A stretch of DNA of 64,000 bases, from assembly GCA_036389485.1 (NCBI GenBank), contig DASVPR010000025.1, forward strand, positions 1-64,000. Reading direction: 5' to 3'. Positions 1 to 7,182 of the stretch are shown in pieces. The stretch's first letter is position 1. Every line of letters begins with the position of its first letter. The translations under genes were made by a program, and so were the position numbers. The notes beneath the pieces are model-generated. The model made no database searches. It was not told the DNA's origin and saw only the letters and a list, made by a program, of their open reading frames with translations. Source of the stretch: CADCVT01 sp036389485. Lineage in GTDB: Bacteria > Actinomycetota > Thermoleophilia > Solirubrobacterales > Solirubrobacteraceae.

Positions 1-778
1 GCCCGACCCGCTCCAGCAGCTCCTGCACCTGGCGGCGCAGGTCCGAACCGGAGGCGACCCCTTGGCGCTTAAGCGGGTCGCCGACGATCTGCCCCACCCG
101 TTTGCGTGGGTTCAGCGAGGCATAGGGATCCTGGAAGACCATCTGCATCTCGCGGCGCAACGGGGCGAGCTGGCGGCGCTTGGCGTGGCTGACGTCCTGC
201 CCGCGAAAGAGGATCGAGCCTTCCGTCGGGTCGATGAGCCGCGGGTCGAGCGCCAGCGCGCGCGCGATGCCGATCCGCTGGCGCTGGCCGCCGGAGAACT
301 CGTGCGGGAAGCGGTTGACGTGGTCGCGCGACAGCCCGACGCGGTCGAGCAGCTCGAGGACGCGGCGGTCGGCCTCGTCGGGGGCGACGCCGTGCCGGCG
401 CAGCGGCATGCCGACGATCTGCCCGACGCGCTTGCGCGGGTTCAGCGACGCGTAGGGATCCTGGAAGACCATCTGCATCTCGCGGCGCAGCGGGGCGAGC
501 TCGCGCCGCGACGCGCGGCTGACGTCGCGGCCGCGGAAGCGGATTGCGCCGGCCGTCGCGTCGACGAGCCGCATGATCGTGCGCGACAGCGTCGTCTTGC
601 CGCAGCCCGACTCGCCGACGAGCCCGAGCGTCTCGCCCTCGCGCAGGGTGAACGACACGTCGTCCACCGCGTGCACATGGCCCGCGACCGTGTTCAGCAC
701 GCCCTTCCGGATCGGGAAGTGCTGCTTGACGTGCTCGACCTCGAGCAGTGACTCGCTCTGCGAGTCGACTGCCGTCAC
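1..778 (-). CDS. Peptide ABC transporter ATPase (DppF/OppF-like), 3' end outside window, internally duplicated
   Basis: Cytoplasmic ATPase of a di/oligopeptide importer. The GTG start at 778 overlaps the dppD stop (GTGA). Residues 1-180 read as a normal DppF N-terminus: Walker A GESGCGKTT about 55-63, Q-loop VFQDPYASLNP about 104-114, signature FSGGQRQR 161-168. Where Walker B (DEPVSALD) should follow, the frame instead continues at residue 181 with a second, diverged copy of the segment after Walker A, including another VFQDPYASLNP 110 residues later. The second copy has slightly lower GC (cgaaag, cgtttg). The 259 visible residues therefore have no Walker B or H-loop; these may come from the second copy beyond base 1. 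Either a fusion of two paralogous ATPase genes or an assembly collapse. Confidence 0.85.
   Translation of the reverse strand, partial: MTAVDSQSESLLEVEHVKQHFPIRKGVLNTVAGHVHAVDDVSFTLREGETLGLVGESGCGKTTLSRTIMRLVDATAGAIRFRGRDVSRASRRELAPLRREMQMVFQDPYASLNPRKRVGQIVGMPLRRHGVAPDEADRRVLELLDRVGLSRDHVNRFPHEFSGGQRQRIGIARALALDPRLIDPTEGSILFRGQDVSHAKRRQLAPLRREMQMVFQDPYASLNPRKRVGQIVGDPLKRQGVASGSDLRRQVQELLERVG
80..240. repeat. Direct repeat copy inside dppF-like gene (partner 410..570)
   Basis: Bases 80-240 align with 410-570 at a constant offset of 330 bp (110 codons, in frame). Both code for the Q-loop region of a peptide-transporter ATPase. The copies are diverged, so the event is old or joined two paralogues. 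Similarity ends at 240/241, where copy two meets the sequence coding LALDPRL. Confidence 0.85.
410..570. repeat. Direct repeat copy inside dppF-like gene (partner 80..240)
   Basis: First-copy Q-loop region of the ATPase. Identical stretches such as gggatcctggaagaccat occur in both copies, mixed with synonymous and conservative differences. Confidence 0.85.
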
Positions 779-1821
779 GCGATCGCCCCCTCGGCCTCGA
801 GCCCGATCTGCCCGTCGGCGACGACGCGCCGCCTGCGCTTCTCGTCGACCGACAGGTGGCAGCGGTCGGCGTGACCGGGCGCGTCGGGGATCTTGCTCTC
901 GAGCTGCGGGTACTTCGGGCACTGCTCGAACTCGTGCCGGCAGCGCGGGCGGAAGTGGCAGCCCTCCGGCCGGTCGATGAGCGACGGCGGCTGGCCCGGG
1001 ATCGACGGCAGCCGCTCGGGGCGCGGCCGGTCGACGCGCGCGATCGATCCGAGCAGGCCCCACGTGTACGGGTGCTGCGGGTCGTAGAAGATCTCGTCGA
1101 GCGTGCCGGTCTCGACGATCCGGCCGCTGTACATCACCGCGATGCGGTCCGCGATGTCGGCCACCACGCCGAGGTCGTGCGTGACGAGGATGATCGCGGT
1201 GCCGGTGCGCTCGCGCAGGTCGCGCATCTCGCGCAGGATCTGCGCCTGGATCGTCACGTCGAGCGCGGTCGTCGGCTCGTCGGCGATCAGGACCGCCGGG
1301 TCGCACGACAGCGCCATCGCGATCATCACGCGCTGCCGCATGCCGCCGGAGAACTCGTGCGGGTAGCTGTCGACGCGCTCGCGCGCCCGCGGGATCCCGA
1401 CGCGCTCGAGCAGCGCGACGACGCGGTCGCGCGCCTCGGCGTCGGAGACGTCCTCGTGCGCCTGGATCTGCTCGACGATCTGCGCCCCGATCCGGTGCAC
1501 GGGGTTCAGCGACGTCATCGGGTCCTGGAAGATCATCGCGATCTCCTTGCCGCGGACCCGGCGCAGCGCGTCGTCGCTGGCGGTGACCAGCTCGAGGTCG
1601 CGGAGCTTCGCCGAGCCGCCGAACCGCGCGTTCGGCGAGCGGGTCAGCCCCATCAGCGTCATCGCGGTCACCGACTTGCCGGAGCCGGACTCGCCGACGA
1701 CGGCCAGCACCTCGCCCGGCTTCAGCGTGAACGAGACGCCGTCGACGGCGTGCACGATGCCGTCCTCGGTGCGGAACTTGACCTCGAGGCCCTCGACCTC
1801 GAGCAGCGGGGCGTCGCTCAC
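775..1821 (-). CDS. dppD: Peptide ABC transporter ATP-binding protein DppD
   Basis: ATPase subunit (348 aa) energising peptide uptake with the adjacent permeases. Walker A GESGSGKS is at residues 43-50, Q-loop IFQDP 98-102, signature FSGGMRQR 157-164 and Walker B LIADEP 178-183, followed by the H-loop region VTHDLG. The C-terminal extension contains the CHFRPRC...CPKYP cysteine motif typical of oligopeptide-importer ATPases. The GTG start overlaps the dppB stop as GTGA and the end overlaps the dppF start the same way, so translation is probably coupled. All catalytic motifs are intact, unlike in the next gene. Confidence 0.96.
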   Translation of the reverse strand: MSDAPLLEVEGLEVKFRTEDGIVHAVDGVSFTLKPGEVLAVVGESGSGKSVTAMTLMGLTRSPNARFGGSAKLRDLELVTASDDALRRVRGKEIAMIFQDPMTSLNPVHRIGAQIVEQIQAHEDVSDAEARDRVVALLERVGIPRARERVDSYPHEFSGGMRQRVMIAMALSCDPAVLIADEPTTALDVTIQAQILREMRDLRERTGTAIILVTHDLGVVADIADRIAVMYSGRIVETGTLDEIFYDPQHPYTWGLLGSIARVDRPRPERLPSIPGQPPSLIDRPEGCHFRPRCRHEFEQCPKYPQLESKIPDAPGHADRCHLSVDEKRRRRVVADGQIGLEAEGAIA

Positions 1822-2768
1822 GACAGGCGGATCCTCGGGTCGAGGGCGGCGTAGACGATGTCGACGAGCGTGTTGAAGACGACGACGAAGAACGCGCCGT
1901 ACATCGTCACCGCGAGCACCGGCGGGACGTCGAGGCGGCCGATCGACTCGGCGAAGTACTGGCCGACGCCCTGGAGGTCGAAGACGGTCTCGGTGAGGAT
2001 CGCGCCGCCGCCGAGGACGAGGCCGAAGTCCAGGCCCCACAGCGTGACCACGGGGATCAGCGAGTTGCGCAGCACGTGCCGGACGAGCACCCGCCGCTCG
2101 GCCAGGCCCTTCGCCCGCGCGGTGCGGACGTAGTCGTCGTTGATGGTGTCGAGCACCGTCGAGCGCACGACGCGCGAGTACACGCCGATGAACAGCGTCG
2201 CGAGCACGATCCACGGCAGGAGCAGGTGGTAGAACCACTGCCAGAGGCCCTCCTCGCCGATCTCGGTGTAGCCCCCGTTCGGGAAGATCCCCCACTCGTA
2301 GCCGAGGTAGTTGCGCGCGAGCGCGCCCAGCCAGAACACCGGCATCGAGATGCCGATGATCGCGAGCACGGTGACCAATCGGTCCGACCACTGGCCGGCT
2401 CTCACCGCCGTGAACAACCCCAGCGCCACGCCGGTGGCGAACCACAGGAGCGCCGCGCCGATCGCCAGCGCGAGCGTGCGCGGCAGGCCCCGCTTGATCT
2501 CCTCGGTCACGTTGACGCGGTTGGTCTGGGAGATGAGCTGGCCGGAGAAGAGCTTCTGCATCATCTTCCCGTACTGCGTGTAGAGGGGCTTGTCGAAGCC
2601 CCACTCCTTCTTGATCTGCTCGATGACCAGCGGCGTCGCCTGCTTGCCCGCCATCCGGTCCTCGGGGTTGCCGTTCGGGATGACGTTGAAGATCAGGAAG
2701 ACGAGCACCGAGACCGCGAACAGCACCAGCACCATCGCGATCAGCCGGCGGACGATGAAGGCCGTCAT
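1818..2768 (-). CDS. dppB: Peptide ABC transporter permease DppB
   Basis: Inner-membrane permease subunit (316 aa) of the peptide importer. An N-terminal membrane helix (about 10-30) is followed by an extracytoplasmic loop and about five further helices. The EAA-type cytoplasmic loop lies around TARAKGLAERRVLVRHVLRN, where it contacts the ATPases. Length and layout match DppB/OppB. ATG directly follows the dppC TAG stop with no spacer; the 3' end overlaps dppD by 4 bases. Confidence 0.95.
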   Translation of the reverse strand: MTAFIVRRLIAMVLVLFAVSVLVFLIFNVIPNGNPEDRMAGKQATPLVIEQIKKEWGFDKPLYTQYGKMMQKLFSGQLISQTNRVNVTEEIKRGLPRTLALAIGAALLWFATGVALGLFTAVRAGQWSDRLVTVLAIIGISMPVFWLGALARNYLGYEWGIFPNGGYTEIGEEGLWQWFYHLLLPWIVLATLFIGVYSRVVRSTVLDTINDDYVRTARAKGLAERRVLVRHVLRNSLIPVVTLWGLDFGLVLGGGAILTETVFDLQGVGQYFAESIGRLDVPPVLAVTMYGAFFVVVFNTLVDIVYAALDPRIRLS

Positions 2769-3821
2769 CTACTGGTCGAGCTTGATCGTGGCGCGCGGGT
2801 CGAGCGCGTCGCGCACGCCGTCGCCGAAGACGTTGAGGGACAGGACGGTCAGCACGAGCATCCCGCCCGGGACGATCGTGAGGTGCGGCGACGTCACGAG
2901 CAGCTTGATGCCGTCGGCGATCATCGTGCCCCACGACGGGTTCGGCGGCCGCACGCCGGCGCCGAGGAACGACAGCGCCGCCTCGAGCAGGATCGCGTTG
3001 GCGACCAGGATCGGGACGAACACGAGGATCGTCGACATCATGTTCGGGAGCAGCTCGCGGAACATGATCCGGCCGTCCGACGCGCCCTGGGCGCGCGCGG
3101 CCTCGATGAACTCCTTCTCGCGCAGCGACAGCACCTGGCCGCGGATCGGCCGCGCGAGGTAGACGATCGACACGAAGCCGATGATCAGCGTCGGTATCCA
3201 CAGCGAGTTGCCCTGCACGGTGGTGAACCCGAGGTTGAGGCCGCCCAGCGACAGCGACACGCCGAGCGCGATGCCGAGCAGCAGGACGGGGAACGCCCAG
3301 AGGACGTCGAGGCCGCGCGAGATGACCGCGTCGACCCACTTGCGGTAGTAGCCGGCCAGCAGGCCGAGCGTGACCGCCAGCAGCACGGTGATGATCGAGG
3401 CCGTGATGCCGATGAAGAGCGAGTTGCGGGCGCCGTAGAGCAGGCGGACCATCACGTCGCGCCCGCTGCCGTCGGCCCCGAGGAAGTACTTGCCGTCGGC
3501 CTTGAACCCCTGCGGGCCGATCGGGACGCCGTCGAACTCGACGACGTTGACGTCCTTGCCGTCGAGCTTGATCGTGTCGGTCAGGTGCGTCTTGTTCGGG
3601 CCGGTGTCGGCGACGTTGTTCGCCCAGATCGGGGCGGCCAGGGCCGACAGCACCAGCAGGACGAACAGCAGCCCGAACGCCAGCGCCACCTTGTTGCGGC
3701 GCAGCCGCCGCGTCGCCAGCCGCCACGGGCTGGTGCCCGCCGGCGTCTCGGCGGCCGAGACCTCCTCGAGCACTCCCCCGACGTCGGGGAGCTTGGTGGT
3801 GACGGGGTCGGTTGCGGCCAT
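2769..3821 (-). CDS. dppC: Peptide ABC transporter permease DppC
   Basis: Second permease subunit (350 aa). It has a cytoplasmic N-terminus of about 50 residues, a first helix near 50-70, an extracytoplasmic loop with the family motif LGADGSGRDVMVRLLYGAR, then about five helices. The EAA loop includes EAARAQGASDGRIMFRELLPN. The loop between helix 1 and the LGxDxxGRD motif is longer than in short homologues. Gene order here is A-C-B-D-F rather than the usual A-B-C-D-F. A stem-loop separates it from dppA. Confidence 0.95.
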   Translation of the reverse strand: MAATDPVTTKLPDVGGVLEEVSAAETPAGTSPWRLATRRLRRNKVALAFGLLFVLLVLSALAAPIWANNVADTGPNKTHLTDTIKLDGKDVNVVEFDGVPIGPQGFKADGKYFLGADGSGRDVMVRLLYGARNSLFIGITASIITVLLAVTLGLLAGYYRKWVDAVISRGLDVLWAFPVLLLGIALGVSLSLGGLNLGFTTVQGNSLWIPTLIIGFVSIVYLARPIRGQVLSLREKEFIEAARAQGASDGRIMFRELLPNMMSTILVFVPILVANAILLEAALSFLGAGVRPPNPSWGTMIADGIKLLVTSPHLTIVPGGMLVLTVLSLNVFGDGVRDALDPRATIKLDQ

Positions 3822-3851
3822 CAGCGGACCAGAGCGGACATTCTTACGCGA

Positions 3852-3881
3852 ATCGGGGGGCCGCCGTAGCAGCCCCCCGAT
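3852..3881 (-). terminator. Stem-loop between dppA and dppC
   Basis: A perfect 10-bp stem (3852-3861 with 3872-3881) with a 10-base loop lies in the dppA-dppC gap. No T-run follows. Such intercistronic hairpins commonly protect the upstream binding-protein mRNA or attenuate the permease genes, so it is more likely a processing or attenuation element than a full terminator. Confidence 0.6.
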
Positions 3882-3895
3882 CCCGCGTCACTTGC

Positions 3896-5584
3896 CTAGC
3901 TCGCGCCCGACGTCAGGCAGAGCTGGGTCAGGTCGAGCTCGTACACCGGGTGCGTCAGGGTGCAGTTCTCGAAGTCCACGTTCTCCGACACGAAGTTCGC
4001 GAGCTTGCGATGTCCGTACGGAGCGATGTGGGCCTTCTCGACCAGCAGCCGGTCGGCCTCGGCGTACTGCGGAGCGGCCTCGTCGAGGTTGGCGTTCGCG
4101 TTCGCCTCGTCGAGGAGCTTGTTCACCTCGGGATCGTCCACGTTCCCGAAGTTCTGGTTGTTCGTGTTCTGGATCGAGTCCCCGTCCACGAGGAACATGA
4201 AGTTCCGTGGGTGCGGGAAGTCCTGGAACCAGTTGGCGAAGCCGATCTGGGCCTTCGTCTTCTGGTTGCCGATCGTCGTGAAGTACACCGACGCCTCGAC
4301 GATCTTCGGCTCCGCCTTGAAGCCGATGTCGTTCAGCGCGTCGGCGAGGTACTCGGCGACCGGCTTCGACGGATCCTCGTCGTTGCCGTAGACCGAGACC
4401 TTCGTCCCGTCGACGCCCGCCTCCTTGATCAGCCGGCGCGCCTCCTCCACGTTCGGCGCCGCGTTCGGGTCGCCGTACGGGCAGTCCTCGATCTTCTCGT
4501 AGCCCTGCATGCCGGGCGGCAGGAAGTTGCAGCCGGGCTCCAGCAGGCCGCCGAACAGGCGCGCGAGCGCCCGCTTGTCGATCGCGAAGTTGACCGCCTT
4601 GCGGACGTTCTCGTCGTCGAACGGCTTCACGCGCTCGTTCATGAAGAAGTAGTACGTCGAGTTCGTGACGTACTCCTCGAAGCGATCCGCGTACTGGCTC
4701 TTGACCGTCCGCAGCTGGTCCGGCGGCGGCGGGTCGAGGATCCAGTCGACCTTGTTCTGGATGACGTCCTGCGTCTGGCGCTGCTGGTTCTTGACGATCG
4801 TCACGTCGACGCCGTCGAGCTTCGCCTCCGGGATGCCCTCGATCTGCGGGAAGTTCGGGTTCTTCCGCAGCTGGAAGGACCGGTTCTGCTTCATGTTCTC
4901 GATCATGAAGGGCCCGACGCCCGGCGGCGGGTTCTTCGTCATGTTCTCGAACGGCGTGTCGCTGGGCACGATGCCCGCGAAGTCCATGCCGAGGACGTAC
5001 TGGAACGAGCCGTCCGGCTCCTTCAGGTTGATCGTGATCTCGCCGGTGGCGTCGTCGGTCTCGATGCCCGAGATGTCGCCCTTCGCGCGACCCTTCTTGA
5101 CGTACTCCTCGGCGCCCTCGATGCCGAGGTAGAACGCGGAGCCGCCGGACTCGAGGTTGAGCACGCGCTTGATCGTGTGCTCGAAGTCGCTGGCCTTGAC
5201 GGGCTTGCCGTCGCTGTACTTGAGGCCGTCACGCAGCTTCAGGGTGTAGGTCTTGCCGCCGTTGGAGATCTCCGGCAGCGCCTCGGCGAGGCCCGGGATC
5301 AGCTCGGCGCCGGCCGCGCCCTCCTCGTGCTTGTACGAGACGAGCGGCGTGTAGACCGTCCACAGGGAGTTCCAGCCCTCCAGCGTGTACGCCAGGGCCG
5401 GGTCCATGTAGTCGGGGAACGACGTCAGGTTGACCTTGGCGATCCCGCCGCTGCTCTGCGCAGCCGGGGTGCCGCCGGTGTCGCCGCCCTTCTCGTCGTC
5501 GTCGTCGCCGCCGCAAGCAGCGGCGCCGAGGGCGAGAACGAGCACGGCCATGAGGCCCAGCAGGGTCCTCAGAGTGCTTCGCAT
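3896..5584 (-). CDS. dppA: Peptide-binding lipoprotein DppA (SBP family 5)
   Basis: Extracytoplasmic solute-binding protein (562 aa) that captures peptides for DppBCDF. The N-terminus is a lipoprotein signal: Arg, hydrophobic run, GAAAC with Cys at residue 24, then an acidic DDDDEK linker. The family-5 motif FEHTIKRVLNLESGG and the C-terminal fold region are present. A second in-frame ATG lies at 5590 but directly abuts the AGGAGG site; the ATG at 5584 is six bases from it and is preferred. First gene of the transporter operon. The lipobox has Ala rather than Leu at -3. A close paralogue lies at 7183-8718. Confidence 0.95.
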   Translation of the reverse strand: MRSTLRTLLGLMAVLVLALGAAACGGDDDDEKGGDTGGTPAAQSSGGIAKVNLTSFPDYMDPALAYTLEGWNSLWTVYTPLVSYKHEEGAAGAELIPGLAEALPEISNGGKTYTLKLRDGLKYSDGKPVKASDFEHTIKRVLNLESGGSAFYLGIEGAEEYVKKGRAKGDISGIETDDATGEITINLKEPDGSFQYVLGMDFAGIVPSDTPFENMTKNPPPGVGPFMIENMKQNRSFQLRKNPNFPQIEGIPEAKLDGVDVTIVKNQQRQTQDVIQNKVDWILDPPPPDQLRTVKSQYADRFEEYVTNSTYYFFMNERVKPFDDENVRKAVNFAIDKRALARLFGGLLEPGCNFLPPGMQGYEKIEDCPYGDPNAAPNVEEARRLIKEAGVDGTKVSVYGNDEDPSKPVAEYLADALNDIGFKAEPKIVEASVYFTTIGNQKTKAQIGFANWFQDFPHPRNFMFLVDGDSIQNTNNQNFGNVDDPEVNKLLDEANANANLDEAAPQYAEADRLLVEKAHIAPYGHRKLANFVSENVDFENCTLTHPVYELDLTQLCLTSGAS

Positions 5585-5590
5585 GTGCAT

Positions 5591-5596
5591 CCTCCT
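5591..5596 (-). promoter_or_regulatory. Shine-Dalgarno AGGAGG for dppA
   Basis: A perfect AGGAGG on the minus strand, six bases before the ATG at 5584 and zero before the ATG at 5590; it decides the start. Strong SD sites are uncommon in this window. Confidence 0.75.
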
Positions 5597-5655
5597 CGTG
5601 AGTGTGCGGAGCCGGCGGCTCCACCCTCCCTTTCCAGCAAGCGCCCGGGAGCGTA

Positions 5656-6153
5656 CTACTCCAGGTAGGCCACGACCTGAGTTGTGGGCGCGCGGTCAGG
5701 GACTCGCTGCTCCTGGCGCGGTCGCCCGAGGTGCAGCAGTCCGAGAACCTGTTCGTCCTCGGCGACGTCCACGGCCGCGCGGCCCTCGGGCGTGAGGAGC
5801 ACGGCGGGGGTGCGCCAGTAGCTCGCGAGCCCGCGCGCGTGGGCGGCGAGCAGGACGATGTACGCCGCGGCCGCGGTCGCGTCGCGGTCCTCCTCGTTAC
5901 CGACGGCGGAGACCACGACGAGCGTCGGCGCGCGGTCGAGCTTCGCGGCCGCCTCGGGACCGGCGGCGTCCTTGAGCCGCCGGAGCGCCTTCGGGCCGAG
6001 GACGCGGAAGCGCCACGGGTTCGTCAGGTGGTGGTTCGGCGCCCAGCGCGCGAGCTCGAACAGCTCGTCGAGCGTCTCGCGGGGAACGGGCTCGGGTCCG
6101 TAGGCCTTGTGCGTCCGGCGCGACCGGATGAGCTCGTCGATCGGCTCAGTCGT
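5656..6153 (-). CDS. Nitroreductase-family protein, start codon non-canonical or wrong
   Basis: FMN-dependent nitroreductase-like protein of about 165 aa. The frame reads ELIRSRRTHKAYGPEPVP, then ARWAPNHHLTNPWRF, the normal N-terminal FMN-binding motifs, and later a GLASYWRTP core. The frame is open and full length, but there is no ATG, GTG or TTG near the expected start. An ACG at 6153 lies seven bases after AAGGAG inside the preceding gene; it was used as the boundary with low confidence. The end is a TAG at 5656-5658. It overlaps the upstream 202-aa gene, probably cotranscribed with it and dtd. Substrate unknown. Confidence 0.75.
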   Translation of the reverse strand, partial: TTEPIDELIRSRRTHKAYGPEPVPRETLDELFELARWAPNHHLTNPWRFRVLGPKALRRLKDAAGPEAAAKLDRAPTLVVVSAVGNEEDRDATAAAAYIVLLAAHARGLASYWRTPAVLLTPEGRAAVDVAEDEQVLGLLHLGRPRQEQRVPDRAPTTQVVAYLE

Positions 6154-6754
6154 AGAGCGACTCCTTCGCGAGCTCGTTCCCGCGCGCGTCCCACAGGTGC
6201 ACGTCGATCGTGTCGCCGCGGTACTCGTCGGGCGCGACGAGCGTGAAGCGCCCGTCGACGACGTTGGCCTGGTCGACGGCGAGGCCGGCGAGCTCCGCGG
6301 TGACCGTGGCGCCGCCGGTCAGCAGCGGCCGCCCCCACACGAGCGTCATCGCGGCGACGTTGCCGTGCTCCCCGCGCCAGCCGCCGAGCACCTCGTCGCA
6401 GAGGTCCAGGCGCCACTCGGGGTGCGCCTCGGCGATCTGGTCGGTGAAGTCCGCGACGGCGGTGAAGTCCTCCGGCTCGCCGCCCTCGACCGCCGGCGCG
6501 AACGAGACGTAGCCGAACAGCTCGAGGTTCGTGCTCGTGCGGCTCGTGGCGGGGACGTAGGTGCGCCCGTTCCACGTGCGGTCGGGGTACCAGGCGATCT
6601 CGCCGGGCTCGCCGAGGTCCTCGCCGTCGGTCTCGACGCGCAGGCACGCGGCGAGGAACTCCTGCCGCAGCCGCTCCTCCCAGCGACCGTACGGGAGGCC
6701 CTCCTGCGGGGGCTCGGCGGCGAAGCGGCAGACGAAGCGATCGGTCGGTGGCAT
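6146..6754 (-). CDS. Conserved hypothetical protein, 202 aa
   Basis: Not recognised. A soluble protein without signal peptide or membrane segments, acidic and rich in Trp and aromatic residues (for example AWYPDRTWNGRTYVP). It sits between dtd and the nitroreductase on one transcript: ATG is three bases past the dtd stop and its end overlaps the next gene. Codon use matches neighbours, so it is a genuine gene. The context gives no specific role. Confidence 0.8.
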   Translation of the reverse strand: MPPTDRFVCRFAAEPPQEGLPYGRWEERLRQEFLAACLRVETDGEDLGEPGEIAWYPDRTWNGRTYVPATSRTSTNLELFGYVSFAPAVEGGEPEDFTAVADFTDQIAEAHPEWRLDLCDEVLGGWRGEHGNVAAMTLVWGRPLLTGGATVTAELAGLAVDQANVVDGRFTLVAPDEYRGDTIDVHLWDARGNELAKESLYD

Positions 6755-6757
6755 CGC

Positions 6758-7174
6758 TCAAAGCTCTAGCAGGAGGGTGACCGGCCCGTCGTTGACCAGG
6801 CCGACCTCCATCATCGCGCCGAACACGCCGCGCCTGGCGCCGAGGCGTTCGCTGAAGCGCTCGTACAGGGGCTCCGCCTGCTCGGGCCGCGCCGCCGCGA
6901 CGTAGCTCGGCCGGTTGCCCTTGCGCGCGTCGCCGTAGAGCGTGAACTGGCTGACGCAGAGGACCTCGCGGTCGCCGAGCGGCTCGTTCATCCGGCCGTC
7001 GGCGTCGCGGAAGACGCGCAGTGCCCGCACCTTGTCGGCGAGGCGATCGGCGGTCGCCTCGTCGTCGTCGTGGGTGACGCCGAGCAGCACGAGGAGGCCC
7101 GGGCCGATGGAGGCCACCTCTTCACCGTTGACGACGACGTTCGCGCTCGTCACCCTTTGCACAAGTGCTCGCAC
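6758..7174 (-). CDS. dtd: D-aminoacyl-tRNA deacylase
   Basis: Hydrolyses D-amino acids wrongly attached to tRNA. 138 aa, close to the usual 145. The catalytic SQFTLYGD motif and the C-terminal chirality-checking motif appear as NDGPVT (usually NxGPVT). GTG start at 7174. The gene diverges from the second peptide-binding protein gene with only eight bases between starts. CATCAT lies eight bases before GTG and may be the -10 of a leaderless mRNA. Confidence 0.95.
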   Translation of the reverse strand: MRALVQRVTSANVVVNGEEVASIGPGLLVLLGVTHDDDEATADRLADKVRALRVFRDADGRMNEPLGDREVLCVSQFTLYGDARKGNRPSYVAAARPEQAEPLYERFSERLGARRGVFGAMMEVGLVNDGPVTLLLEL

Positions 7175-7182
7175 TGCGGCGC

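Noticed and set aside
62..751. Long plus-strand open frames over the dpp operon
   Set aside because: They mirror the ATPase gene on the opposite strand; composition is Arg/Ala/Asp-rich without any domain, as expected for antisense frames in high-GC DNA.
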